From the NCBI RefSeq assembly GCF_014850955.1, contig NZ_JACXSS010000001.1, forward strand, positions 1,674,001-1,738,000: a stretch of 64,000 nucleotides of DNA, given 5' to 3'. The stretch is from Methylomonas albis. GTDB taxonomy: Bacteria > Pseudomonadota > Gammaproteobacteria > Methylococcales > Methylomonadaceae. Made by a program: the position numbers and the translations under genes. Each line of letters starts with the position of its first letter. Position 1 is the first letter of the stretch. Below, piece after piece: positions 46,083 to 56,024 of the stretch. Under the pieces are notes generated by a model that searched no databases, had not been told where the DNA came from, and saw nothing but the letters and a program-made list of their open reading frames with translations.

Positions 46083-46907
46083 TCACTTTTTACCTTTTGG
46101 AATCCAGCCGAATAATTGTCGAATCTTACGCTCGGTAATAAATGCCAAAGAAAATAGTTGAATAAAATTATCGGCCTCAATCAAATCTAATCCTATCTGA
46201 GCGGGTACCAGTTCTTTTCGCGTACCAAATATCCGATCCCAAACAGCTAAGACAATTCCGTAATTACTGTCATGTTCCGAACGCAAAGTGGAATGATGGG
46301 TGCGATGCAGGGAAGGGGTAATAATCACTTGGGAAATAGCGGCTTCGTTGGGGATGCGAATATTGCTGTGATGGAAAAATATAAAAAATAACTCGATAAT
46401 TTCTATGGAAAGCACTAAATAAGCATTTACGCCAATGACTACTACGAATACACATTTATAAATTATTTCCAGGAGTAAATCGAAAACATGAAAGCGAAAG
46501 CCAGTGGAAACGTTAAAACATTTATCGCTGTGGTGAACTTTATGGAATCGCCATAAATATTCAGACTTGTGACTGGCGTAATGCCAAACAAAAATAGCCA
46601 AGTCGAAAAAAGCGAAAGCCAATAACCATTTAAGCGGACCATTATTCAGGCCGCTTAATAAACCGAAGCTGGCGAATTGCTGGGCAACCAGAAATAGGGA
46701 AGAGGCCCTAAGCACGGTTAAAATTAAGTTATTGACTAAAAATGCGGTGGTGTTGGTAACGAAAGACTCTTTGTAAGTCTTGGCCGGAAATTGCCGATAG
46801 GGTTTAGTTTTCTCGATGATTAGCAACAGCACGAAAGCTAATATCGCCAGACCGAATAAGGCTTCGTTAAAAAACAGGCCATCGTTGGCGTTTGCAGTTG
46901 TATTCAT
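46083..46907 (-). CDS. Fatty acid hydroxylase / sterol desaturase family protein
   Basis: 274 residues, about five membrane helices. The di-iron histidine boxes are intact: HYASH, HKVHHSD, FHHSNI and LHRTHHS. The substrate is a membrane lipid of unknown type. AGAGGAT precedes the ATG at 46907. Its place in a photolyase/LOV run suggests membrane-lipid modification under light stress, which is inference. Confidence 0.88.
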   Translation of the reverse strand: MNTTANANDGLFFNEALFGLAILAFVLLLIIEKTKPYRQFPAKTYKESFVTNTTAFLVNNLILTVLRASSLFLVAQQFASFGLLSGLNNGPLKWLLAFAFFDLAIFVWHYASHKSEYLWRFHKVHHSDKCFNVSTGFRFHVFDLLLEIIYKCVFVVVIGVNAYLVLSIEIIELFFIFFHHSNIRIPNEAAISQVIITPSLHRTHHSTLRSEHDSNYGIVLAVWDRIFGTRKELVPAQIGLDLIEADNFIQLFSLAFITERKIRQLFGWIPKGKK

Positions 46908-46943
46908 GGATATCCTCTAAGGTATGTATTTATCGCACGTAAT

Positions 46944-47399
46944 TTAACTTCCTTGAATCGCATCTAATAGGCTGGTTAACTCCTTAATTTCATTGTTGGC
47001 ATTTACCTGTTCCGTAATGTCATATTGCACACCTAGATAATAAATTACTCTATTCTTTTTATCTAATAATGGGGTTATCTTTAAACGATTATGAAACAAT
47101 GTGCCGTCTTTTTTATAATTTCTTAATGTTACTTCAACCGATTCATGTTTCTTCATGGCTTCGATAATTTTAAAACGTGCCTCTTGTTCTCTATCTTCGC
47201 CTTGTAAAAAACGGCAGTTATGACCAATTATCTCGTCATGAGCATATCCGGTTAAACGTTCGAATGCTTTATTGGCGTATATAATAGGTGCGTCTTCAAG
47301 GTCAGGGTCAGCCAGCGTGACGCCGTTTACGCATTCATCCAAAATAGCGGAAAGTACTTGCGGAATAAGACCGCTATCTTTTTCAACAATAAAAGCCAT
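46944..47399 (-). CDS. Short LOV-domain photoreceptor
   Basis: 151 residues consisting almost only of one PAS/LOV core. GHNCRFLQG has the photoactive Cys62 that forms the flavin adduct. The flavin-contact Asn (TLFHNRLKI) and Gln (YYLGVQYDITEQ) are in place. A ~20-residue C-terminal helix (NNEIKELTSLLDAIQGS) follows and no effector domain, as in the short LOV proteins of Pseudomonas putida. It probably signals by dimer rearrangement. A good SD (GGAG) precedes it. Second gene of the run. Confidence 0.92.
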   Translation of the reverse strand: MAFIVEKDSGLIPQVLSAILDECVNGVTLADPDLEDAPIIYANKAFERLTGYAHDEIIGHNCRFLQGEDREQEARFKIIEAMKKHESVEVTLRNYKKDGTLFHNRLKITPLLDKKNRVIYYLGVQYDITEQVNANNEIKELTSLLDAIQGS

Positions 47400-47441
47400 G
47401 GTTAAACTCCGGGTTTTATAATAATTATGAGTTTGTATATG

Positions 47442-47927
47442 CTAGTTGCATTCTACGAGAACTAAATTCTTGATGTTTTCGACGGTGTTTTCTGCGCCGT
47501 CTTCGATGGCGCAACGAATTAATTTCTCAAAAGGCCGCATAAATACTTCAAGCTCTAAAAATTCAAAACGAAAAATCAAGCGTGTGGGCTGACTTTCTGC
47601 TTGAGTGGCTTCAAGAAAATAACTGTGCTTATAAGGTGCGGTGACTCCTTGAAAGATAAGTTTTGATTGGGGGTGATAGTCGGTAATTTCAAAAACGGAC
47701 TCTATTTCGCCGTTATTGTCTTTACGAATTTGCTTGGCTTTGGCGCCGACAAAAACTTTTTTGCCGTCGAGCGGTTCAAAATCGATTACTTCTACTGCCC
47801 ATTTCGGGTAGTTTTCAAAAAAATTTTCACCAATATAATGGAAAACATCGTCAACCCGTTTATCAATATCGATGCATGCCTCGCCGGCAATGGGTTTGTG
47901 TGAGTCGAATGGAAATTTGATTTGCAT
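47442..47927 (-). CDS. SRPBCC (START/Bet v1-like) family protein
   Basis: 161 residues with the Bet v1-like pattern: a first strand at IDIDKRVDDVFHYI, central ESVFEITDYHPQSKLIFQG, and a long C-terminal helix from RPFEKLIRCAIEDGAENTVE. Such domains bind hydrophobic ligands; the ligand is unknown. AAAGGA precedes the ATG. It is the first gene of the ten-gene minus-strand run (gaps of -1 to 61 bp down to 40069). Confidence 0.75.
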   Translation of the reverse strand: MQIKFPFDSHKPIAGEACIDIDKRVDDVFHYIGENFFENYPKWAVEVIDFEPLDGKKVFVGAKAKQIRKDNNGEIESVFEITDYHPQSKLIFQGVTAPYKHSYFLEATQAESQPTRLIFRFEFLELEVFMRPFEKLIRCAIEDGAENTVENIKNLVLVECN

Positions 47928-47965
47928 TTTATCCTTTCCCCTCGCCGAGCTTGCTGCTCAGCGTA

Positions 47966-47996
47966 ATTATAATTTTTCTGGATACGTGAAGCGTAT
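47966..47996 (-). promoter_or_regulatory. Candidate promoter of the ten-gene photolyase run
   Basis: On the minus strand a perfect -10 TATAAT lies at 47971-47966, about 40 bases before the first ATG. The matching -35 position has no TTGACA; instead it coincides with an inverted repeat ATACG-TGAAG-CGTAT (47982-47996, plus strand), suggesting activator control or a different sigma factor. Confidence 0.45.
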
Positions 47997-48227
47997 AAAA
48001 CCGTATTTAAATTAACAGAAACAAATCGTTATTCGGCCGAGATAGGCCTTGTAATGTGTTGCTCAGTATACCTCGACGATTTTGGTGTAGAGATAATTTT
48101 ATTGAATACTGGCTTGCAAAAGGAATATAAACTTGCTTTATTAGGGCTGTAAGCAAGGCCGTTTGAGGAAAAACAAAATAGCTAACAGTCAAATTGTAGA
48201 CTGTTTGTGTCTAAGAACTGTAAAACA
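47997..48227. other. Intergenic region without supported gene
   Basis: AT-rich, about 230 bp. A 61-codon minus-strand frame (48007-48192) has no SD or recognisable product and is not called. Confidence 0.4.
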
Positions 48228-48647
48228 CTAGTTTTCCTGGTGCCGCATGGCCGCGCAGCCGCCATATAGTAGATGTGATAATCCGGAGTATATAAATAAC
48301 TTGCTATAGTTCTCGTCGATTTCAATTTGATTGATCGAGCAGTAAAACTCTAACGAACCGATTAATAGCAAAAGAAAAATGCCTAATGCGGCCAATGCTT
48401 CAGGACTGTTACTTAATTTATAAAAACTGTAAGCCGCGATTTGTATCAAGCATAAATAAAACATCATTAAACGCATGTTATTTGCTAATGGGCCGTACAA
48501 GTCGCTATTATCTTCAAAAAACAGGGTATTGCCGAATATAGTGGCAGCACCGCTGATCAATAATAGAATCACCGCCACATTCAAATTAATCTGCAACAAC
48601 AATTGCAGTAAGTTCAGGGTTTTTGTAGTTATCGATTGAGTATGCAT
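48228..48647 (-). CDS. Small membrane protein of unknown function
   Basis: 139 residues from the ATG at 48647 (MHTQSITTK); the longer frame to 48677 would run into the ftsH terminator. About four hydrophobic segments (INLNVAVILLLISGAATIF; MRLMMFYLCLIQIAAYSFY; ALGIFLLLLIGSLEFYC; KLFIYSGLSHLLYGG). No family recognised. It lies between the ftsH terminator and the photolyase run, on the same strand. Confidence 0.6.
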   Translation of the reverse strand: MHTQSITTKTLNLLQLLLQINLNVAVILLLISGAATIFGNTLFFEDNSDLYGPLANNMRLMMFYLCLIQIAAYSFYKLSNSPEALAALGIFLLLLIGSLEFYCSINQIEIDENYSKLFIYSGLSHLLYGGCAAMRHQEN

Positions 48648-48659
48648 ATTGCTACCGCT

Positions 48660-48696
48660 AAAAAAGATACCCTCCAAGAGTACTGCGTTTGGAGGG
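48660..48696 (-). terminator. Strong Rho-independent terminator after ftsH
   Basis: On the minus strand, ACCCTCCAA and TTGGAGGGT are perfect 9-bp arms (48696-48688 and 48676-48668) with an 11-base loop, followed by ATC and T5. It closes the sigma-hflK-hflC-ftsH unit 18 bp past the ftsH stop. Confidence 0.85.
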
Positions 48697-48713
48697 TATA
48701 TAGAGGAGGACTT

Positions 48714-50618
<1,905 letters not shown>

Positions 50619-50635
50619 GATAGCTATCTCCTAAC

Positions 50636-51502
50636 TCACTTTTCGCTGGAGAAGTATTTGAAAAAATCGGAGTTTGGTTTTAACACCAAAGTATCCTGAG
50701 TTTTTTCAAATGACGTTTGGTATGCCTGTAAGCTGCGGTAGAACGCATAGAACTCCGGATTTTTACCGTAGCTTTTCGCGTAAATCTCCGCCGATTGCGC
50801 ATCGCCGCGACCGCGTATGTTCTCTGAGTCGCGTTGGGCATTGGCCACTATCACGTGTTTTTGCTTGTCGGCTTCCGCACTGATTTGCTCAGCACTTTCC
50901 GCGCCTTGCGAACGAAACTCGCGGGCTACACGCTCCCGTTCGGCGCGCATCCGTTGATAAACCGAGCTGCTTACTTCCGGCGGCAAGTCGATACGTTTCA
51001 CGCGAATATCGATTAGCTCTATACCGAATTTTTCCGCGGTGGGCGCCAATTTAGCCAACAAGGTTTGTCTCAGTTCGTTACGATCTTCGGAGATCAATTG
51101 TTTGATGGTCCGCACGCCGAATTCGCTACGCATCGCGTCTTTCATGATTTGGTCGAGGCGTAGATTGGCTTGAAACTCGTCGCCGCCGACCGTGGTGTAA
51201 AAGAGACCCACATCACCGATTCGCCATTTGACGAATGAGTCAACAATTACGTTCTTCTTCTCGGAGGTAAGAAAACGCTCGGATTTGGCATCCAAGGTCA
51301 GCACACGCGCATCAAATGTGCTGACGTTATTGATGATAGGGGTCTTGAAATGTAGTCCGGGAGTGTAATCGGATGTCACCATCTCTCCGAGACGAAACAG
51401 AATGGCTTTTTCGTTTTCTTTCACGTAAAAAACCGACATATAGGCCAGTACGCACAGAGTCAAACCGGCCGGAATTAAAACTTGGGTGGTTTTGCTGCTC
51501 AT
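50636..51502 (-). CDS. hflC: FtsH regulator HflC
   Basis: 288 residues: an N-terminal membrane anchor (LIPAGLTLCVLAYMSVFYV), an SPFH/Band 7 domain (ILFRLGEMVTSDYTPGLHFK) and a coiled coil (MRAERERVAREFRSQGAESA). It assembles with HflK into the periplasmic cage around FtsH. The start overlaps the hflK stop (ATGA), and 17 bp separate it from ftsH. Confidence 0.93.
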   Translation of the reverse strand: MSSKTTQVLIPAGLTLCVLAYMSVFYVKENEKAILFRLGEMVTSDYTPGLHFKTPIINNVSTFDARVLTLDAKSERFLTSEKKNVIVDSFVKWRIGDVGLFYTTVGGDEFQANLRLDQIMKDAMRSEFGVRTIKQLISEDRNELRQTLLAKLAPTAEKFGIELIDIRVKRIDLPPEVSSSVYQRMRAERERVAREFRSQGAESAEQISAEADKQKHVIVANAQRDSENIRGRGDAQSAEIYAKSYGKNPEFYAFYRSLQAYQTSFEKTQDTLVLKPNSDFFKYFSSEK

Positions 51503-52662
51503 GGTTTGCTCCTGCTAGGACGTAATTCATTACCGGCGGTTTTGCGAGCGCCGTTTTTGTCGCTGCTGTGTTGCTCGGCACTAAGTTCCGGTTCCGAGTT
51601 GCCGGTTGCAGGTTGCGTATGTTGCGTAACGGTTTGCGGCAAAGGCATGTACATCATGGGGTTGGACTGATCGTCGTTCAGCATGATTTTATTAGTGCTG
51701 CTGTACAGTTTTTCCTTGGCTTCCAGGTATAAACGTTTACGGGTAATGGCAGGGTTTTTTTCGTATTCCACCAGCAGCTGATCGAAACGCTCGGTTTCAC
51801 CTTTGGCTTTGGCGACCTTCTCGGCTTCGTAAGCTTCCGCTTCTTGAATAATTCGCGATGCCGCACCGCGCGCTTTAGGAATGACTTCGTTGCTGTAGGC
51901 TTCGGCTTCGTTGATCAAGCGTTGCTTGTCTTCTCTAGCCCGAATCGCATCCTCGAAAGCGCCTTGTACTTCTTCCGGTGGCTGCGCGTCTTGCAAGTTG
52001 ACACTGGCAATGCTGATGCCGGCTTTGTAGCCGTCCATCGCTTCCTGGGTTTGCTCTTTTATCTCCGCGACGATTTGGCTGCGGCCTTCGGTTAACACGA
52101 AATCCATGCTATTGCGGCCGATTACCGCGCGTTCCACGCTTTCAGTCAGTTGCTTCAGCGTGTTTTCATTGTTTTTGACGTTAAACAAATAGTCGCGAGC
52201 ATTATTGATCTGATACTGCACGGCCAGACGCACGGTAATGATGTTTTCGTCGGCGGTCAGCATCAGCGATTCCTGCGGAATAACTGACGATTTGTTAACC
52301 CGGCTGGTGTCGGTGTAACCGACTTCGATAAACCGTTGTTGCTCGACGTTGACATTGGCGACGCTTTCGATAGGTGCCGGAATATGCCAATGCGGGCCTG
52401 GCAAAGTGGTTTCCGAATACGCACCGAAGCGGCTGACCACGCCTCGGTTACCCTGGTCCACGATGTAAACACCGCTGGCCAGCCAGACTACGGTCAAGGT
52501 GCCGCCCACGGCCGCCGCTATATTGGTTAAAGAAAACATGCTTTTATGATCGTTAAAGAAGTCGCCTGCTTTAGATGAGACGTGCTTCCACTGCTTATCC
52601 ATTTCCAACTTCCAGTCGGGCTGCGGCGTTTGCTTGCTGGTGTTTTGTTTTTCTGATGACAT
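51499..52662 (-). CDS. hflK: FtsH regulator HflK
   Basis: 387 residues from the ATG at 52662, which has AGGAGT 4 bases upstream; a GTG at 52668 would overlap that SD. After a polar N-terminus lies one membrane helix (IAAAVGGTLTVVWLASGVYI), an SPFH domain (GNRGVVSRFGAYSETTLPGP) and long coiled-coil helices (AFEDAIRAREDKQRLINEAE). Partner of HflC in the FtsH holocomplex. It starts 50 bp after the sigma gene. Confidence 0.93.
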   Translation of the reverse strand: MSSEKQNTSKQTPQPDWKLEMDKQWKHVSSKAGDFFNDHKSMFSLTNIAAAVGGTLTVVWLASGVYIVDQGNRGVVSRFGAYSETTLPGPHWHIPAPIESVANVNVEQQRFIEVGYTDTSRVNKSSVIPQESLMLTADENIITVRLAVQYQINNARDYLFNVKNNENTLKQLTESVERAVIGRNSMDFVLTEGRSQIVAEIKEQTQEAMDGYKAGISIASVNLQDAQPPEEVQGAFEDAIRAREDKQRLINEAEAYSNEVIPKARGAASRIIQEAEAYEAEKVAKAKGETERFDQLLVEYEKNPAITRKRLYLEAKEKLYSSTNKIMLNDDQSNPMMYMPLPQTVTQHTQPATGNSEPELSAEQHSSDKNGARKTAGNELRPSRSKP

Positions 52663-52712
52663 AATCACTCCTCTTGTAGTGTTAGCCTGACCTGGGTCAA
52701 TGATTGTTATTG

Positions 52713-53969
52713 TTAGCCATCCTTGGGTTCGAGAAATAGCATAAGGTCAAAGCCGAATTGTTGTTTCAATTTTTTTAAAGCTTCATTTTGAATTTGCCTA
52801 ACTCTCTCCCGAGTAACATGCAGCTGATCCGCTACTGCCTGCAACGTCATCTCCGTGTGATCGCGCAAACCGAAACGCATGGTCAAAATCGCCGCCTGTT
52901 TTTCAGGTAGCGAAGCAACTGCTTTGTCGACATATTGAGCGAGGTCCTGATCAATTAGTTCATCGAGTGGCAGGCTGAATTGATGCTGCTGCATTTTTGC
53001 CATCAATTCCAGGTTATCGTCGTCACCTATCGCCGCGTCCAGGGAATGGGTGGCCTGATAGTAACTGCTGATGGTTTTAATCTCTTGCTCGGATAAATCG
53101 CAGGCCAGTTTTAATTCGGCTAAGCTCGGCCAGCGCTCGTATTTAAGGTAACAACTGCGCATGGCCTCGAATACGGTGGCGGCTTTTTCGGCCAGAGCGA
53201 CCGGTAAACGCACAATTTTTTCTTGTTTGACTATCAGTCGCGAGATGGCTTGTCTGATCCAATAAATGGCATAAGTGGAAAAACAGATGCCGCGATCCGG
53301 ATCGAATCTATCCACCGCTTTAATTAAGCCTACCAAGCCTTCCTGCATCAAATCCTCAAAGCTCAAGTTACTGGTTTTGTACTTGTGAGCGACGAAAGCC
53401 ACCAAGCCGGTGTTGGCGGAAATCATTTGCTGACGCAAGGTTTTTAAATCGCGCTTGGCTTTGCCCAGGCGTTTTTTGAAGTCTGCGCTGTCCTCGGTGT
53501 CTGCGGTCAATATGCCGTCTGCTTGTGCCGCGCTGTCCAGTAAAAATACCGGTAATAAATGTAAGCTGTACAACAAGCGATTGACCGAGCGAGCGACTAA
53601 GGATTGCTGCGCAAATTCCGAACCCATAAGTTGTACAACATTCTCAGCTTGTACAACTTTGTCCTGTCCGTTATTCTCACCGGAGATGCCCTGATTCTGT
53701 CTGGCCGCGGCTTGGTTATTAACTAGAAATTGCAGCAGTCGTTTGTAGTCTTCGGAGCTCTTGGCGACGATCAGATCCGAGCAGTCCGCACCCGAATTGA
53801 GATCGTGTAAGAATCTATTAATTATCAAAGCGTTAGTTTGTTTGTTCTCCAGCAATAACGCTAAGAGACTTTGCCTGGCCTGTTCAACTTGAACGGCAAG
53901 TGAGTTAGGTTGGGATTCTGTTACCGAATCCATCTCGCTATCAATTGGCAATGCGGCTAAGTTGGACAT
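52713..53969 (-). CDS. Divergent sigma-70 family factor with long N-terminal extension
   Basis: 418 residues from the ATG at 53969. Region 2 is clear (NLSFEDLMQEGLVGLIKAVD, then FSTYAIYWIRQAISR), region 3 follows, and region 4 has LPEKQAAILTMRFGLRDHTE and VTRERVRQIQNEALKKLKQ. The core resembles group 2 (RpoS/RpoD-like) factors, yet the first ~190 residues have no region 1.2 I recognise and region 2.1 is altered (NTGLVAFVAHKYKT). It is transcribed with hflK-hflC-ftsH and divergent from litR, so it probably directs the local stress regulon. Confidence 0.82.
   Translation of the reverse strand: MSNLAALPIDSEMDSVTESQPNSLAVQVEQARQSLLALLLENKQTNALIINRFLHDLNSGADCSDLIVAKSSEDYKRLLQFLVNNQAAARQNQGISGENNGQDKVVQAENVVQLMGSEFAQQSLVARSVNRLLYSLHLLPVFLLDSAAQADGILTADTEDSADFKKRLGKAKRDLKTLRQQMISANTGLVAFVAHKYKTSNLSFEDLMQEGLVGLIKAVDRFDPDRGICFSTYAIYWIRQAISRLIVKQEKIVRLPVALAEKAATVFEAMRSCYLKYERWPSLAELKLACDLSEQEIKTISSYYQATHSLDAAIGDDDNLELMAKMQQHQFSLPLDELIDQDLAQYVDKAVASLPEKQAAILTMRFGLRDHTEMTLQAVADQLHVTRERVRQIQNEALKKLKQQFGFDLMLFLEPKDG
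53631..53656. promoter_or_regulatory. Pair of TTGTACAA palindromes inside the sigma gene
   Basis: TTGTACAA occurs at 53631-53638 and again at 53649-53656, 18 bp apart, with a partial CTGTACAA copy about 70 bp away. GTAC-centred sites recall MerR/CarH-type operators, but these lie within coding sequence, about 330 bp from the litR-sigma intergenic gap. Confidence 0.3.
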
Positions 53970-54059
53970 AATCAATTCACTTGGTTATTTAAGTTGTTGG
54001 CAAATAACTTACTAGAATGTAGAATGTTTGTCAAAGTATTTTCTATACAAAAGTTGAAC

Positions 54060-54965
54060 ATGTACTCAATTAAAGCGATTACCTCCTTAACCGGATTAAC
54101 AGCGGAAACACTAAGAGCCTGGGAACGTCGCTACGCCTGCATCATGCCGGAGCGAAACAGTACGGGGCGGCGTTTCTATTCACAACAGGATTTGGAAAAG
54201 TTGACGCTGTTGGTCAATCTCACCCGCAAGGGCCATCCCATCGGCAAGCTGGCCGCCTTGGACAGCCAGCAACTGCAGGATTTTCAGAAACAAGTCGCTG
54301 TACAACCGGCAACAGAATCCTCGCCGTTGCTGGCGCAGATCATCGATTCTTTAAAGCATTACCGAATCGAACGCTGCGAACAATTGTTGAAGAAGGCGCT
54401 GATTGCTGCCGAGCCGTTGGACTACGCCAGAGACATTTTGTTGCCTGCCTTGCAATCAGTGGGTGAACTTTGGCATGACGGCAAATTGAATATCGCTCAG
54501 GAACACATGTTTTCCAGCTGTATCAAGCGGATTGTGTTGAGCATGGTCAACAACCTGCATCATCATTCTAAAAATAATCCGGGCATGTTGTTCGCCACGC
54601 CGAGTGGCGATCCGCATGAGTTTGGGATTTTGGTGAGCTGCTTGATTGCCGCCAATCAGGGCTATAACTGTTACTATCTGGGCGCGGACCTGCCTGCCAA
54701 GGATATAGTCGAGGCCTGCCAACACTTGAAGCCGGACGTAATTGTGATGGGTTTGGTCAAGACTCCGCCGGAGCAGGTCACCATCGACGAATTACAGCTG
54801 ATAGTCGACGCGGTCAACGGCGAAGCAACCAAGGTTTGGTTGGGCGGCAGCGGGGCCTATTTTTATTACCAGCAATTACAAAAGGGTTTAATAAGCAATT
54901 GCGAATTGATCACCGATATCGATCATTTCAATGCCAAGGCCCAGCAACAGCAATTATCCAACTGA
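54060..54965 (+). CDS. litR: B12-dependent photoreceptor/repressor LitR (CarH-type)
   Basis: 301 residues from the ATG at 54060 (MYSIKAITSLTGLTAETLRA); a TTG frame start at 53994 adds unlikely sequence. The MerR HTH has AWERRY and STGRRFYS. The helical bundle keeps the adenosyl-capping set W138-x9-E148-H149 (ELWHDGKLNIAQEHMF). The B12 Rossmann domain has the base-off ligand His186 in SGDPHEFG. All CarH light-sensing residues are therefore present, with nearly the spacing of Thermus CarH. In the dark such proteins repress; light splits AdoCbl and releases DNA. It is divergent from the sigma-hflKC-ftsH operon. Confidence 0.92.
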   Translation: MYSIKAITSLTGLTAETLRAWERRYACIMPERNSTGRRFYSQQDLEKLTLLVNLTRKGHPIGKLAALDSQQLQDFQKQVAVQPATESSPLLAQIIDSLKHYRIERCEQLLKKALIAAEPLDYARDILLPALQSVGELWHDGKLNIAQEHMFSSCIKRIVLSMVNNLHHHSKNNPGMLFATPSGDPHEFGILVSCLIAANQGYNCYYLGADLPAKDIVEACQHLKPDVIVMGLVKTPPEQVTIDELQLIVDAVNGEATKVWLGGSGAYFYYQQLQKGLISNCELITDIDHFNAKAQQQQLSN

Positions 54966-55139
54966 TTGTGTATTAAGTCCTTAAACTCGACGCAGTGCTA
55001 GCTGCTGCTTACCCGGCTGGTAGCGTCTTCTAGCTGTATCCGATGCTGTTAAGCCATCGCCGAATAATTGGCATTTTTGCAAGTTTGCCACTATCTTGAT
55101 CGCTCAAATGACGCGAATTTCAAACCGTTACGAGTACAT

Positions 55140-55571
55140 ATGATAATTTTTGTCAGAAATATTCCGGCAAACAGCCAAATTAGCGAACTGCAAGAATATG
55201 TGGCTGCGGCCGTGAAAAGAAACTTCTTTTTCCGTTCCGGACGAATATTGAAAACAGAAATTCTGGTCATACAGGACACGCGCGCGAAAGCCTACGAATT
55301 TCACGGTATGGTGCATGTCGATTCGGATAGGGCCGGTGCGCGCGCGATACAGAAACTGAAGGGCAGGCGATTTAAGAACAAGCTGGTGATGGTCAGAGAG
55401 TATAAATTTCGCAGCTGGCATAATGATCGAAGACTCAATCTCGACAAAGTGCCGGATATAATCCGAGACAAACGGCTTACCGAACGTCGGTGCGGACGAA
55501 GCGTTGAAATTATTAAAGATATTTCCAAGATTTTTAGTTCGTCCGAGGACTTTTCTCGAAAGCTTCTTTAG
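55140..55571 (+). CDS. RRM-domain RNA-binding protein
   Basis: 143 residues from the ATG at 55140 (MIIFVRNIPANS); an upstream TTG at 55068 adds unrelated sequence. Residues 1-~88 fit one RNA-recognition motif: RNP2-like IIFVRNIP, a degenerate RNP1 at FHGMVHV, and LKGRRFKNKLVMVREY at the end. The tail is basic (RSWHNDRRLNLDKVPDIIRD). Bacterial RRM proteins are mostly stress- or cold-related; the target is unknown. Codirectional with litR after a 174-bp gap. Confidence 0.75.
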   Translation: MIIFVRNIPANSQISELQEYVAAAVKRNFFFRSGRILKTEILVIQDTRAKAYEFHGMVHVDSDRAGARAIQKLKGRRFKNKLVMVREYKFRSWHNDRRLNLDKVPDIIRDKRLTERRCGRSVEIIKDISKIFSSSEDFSRKLL

Positions 55572-55635
55572 ACCGGCAAGCGGCAATAGATTATTTGCCC
55601 ATGCCATTTAATCAACCCCTTAGCAGGTGATCGGC

Positions 55636-55842
55636 ATGAACGAAGACACATTTAATATGGAAATCAGAAAATTCCTAAAAACTGTCGGTATCAGTTCGCA
55701 ACGCGAAATTGAACACGCCGTGGTCAAAGCGTTGGAATCCGGAAGATTAAACGGTTCGGAGAGTATTAGTGTGAAAATGACTTTGGAAGCACCGGCGGCA
55801 GGCATCAGCCATTGTATTGAGGGAACTATCGCGCTGGAATGA
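55636..55842 (+). CDS. DUF6494-family small protein
   Basis: 68 residues from the ATG at 55636, preceded by AGGTGA; a GTG at 55627 lies within that SD. NEDTFNMEIRKFLKTVGISS followed by QREIEHAV matches the conserved start of DUF6494 proteins. The function is unknown. Compact, soluble, no signal peptide. Confidence 0.8.
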   Translation: MNEDTFNMEIRKFLKTVGISSQREIEHAVVKALESGRLNGSESISVKMTLEAPAAGISHCIEGTIALE

Positions 55843-55876
55843 CGGGCGCGGTTTCTAAAGCCTTTCCAGGGCGAGA

Positions 55877-55896
55877 CCAGTGTGAATTCACACTGG
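55877..55896. repeat. Perfect 20-bp palindrome
   Basis: CCAGTGTGAATTCACACTGG reads the same on both strands with no spacer. It lies between the convergent DUF6494 and Lys-rich small-protein genes, 34 bp past the first stop and 24 bp past the second. No T run follows on either strand; it could be an operator, a transcription stall site, or a REP. Confidence 0.7.
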
Positions 55897-55919
55897 CCGC
55901 GGGGCTTGGCTTGAAGTGT

Positions 55920-56024
55920 TTAAGACAGCGATTCTTTTTTGGCTTTTTTCGCGGCTTTTTTTTCTTTTGGGCTCAAGGCCGGCTGTTTCTTGGCTTCTTT
56001 GTTGCTTTTTTGGGCTTTGCTCAT
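55920..56024 (-). CDS. 34-residue lysine-rich small protein
   Basis: The frame begins MSKAQKSNKEAKKQPALSPK and ends in a KKAAKKAKKESLS tail: 14 of 34 residues are Lys. GGAG lies 7 bases before the ATG, and the stop is TAA. I recall very similar tiny Lys-rich proteins annotated as hypothetical across beta- and gammaproteobacteria, which supports it as a real gene. The function is unknown; the charge suggests nucleic-acid or ribosome contact. The 246 bp upstream hold nothing else I can support. Confidence 0.75.
   Translation of the reverse strand: MSKAQKSNKEAKKQPALSPKEKKAAKKAKKESLS

Noticed and set aside
48007-48192. 61-codon minus-strand frame between the membrane-protein gene and the photolyase run
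   Set aside because: No SD, no signal or domain, in AT-rich intergenic sequence where such frames arise by chance.
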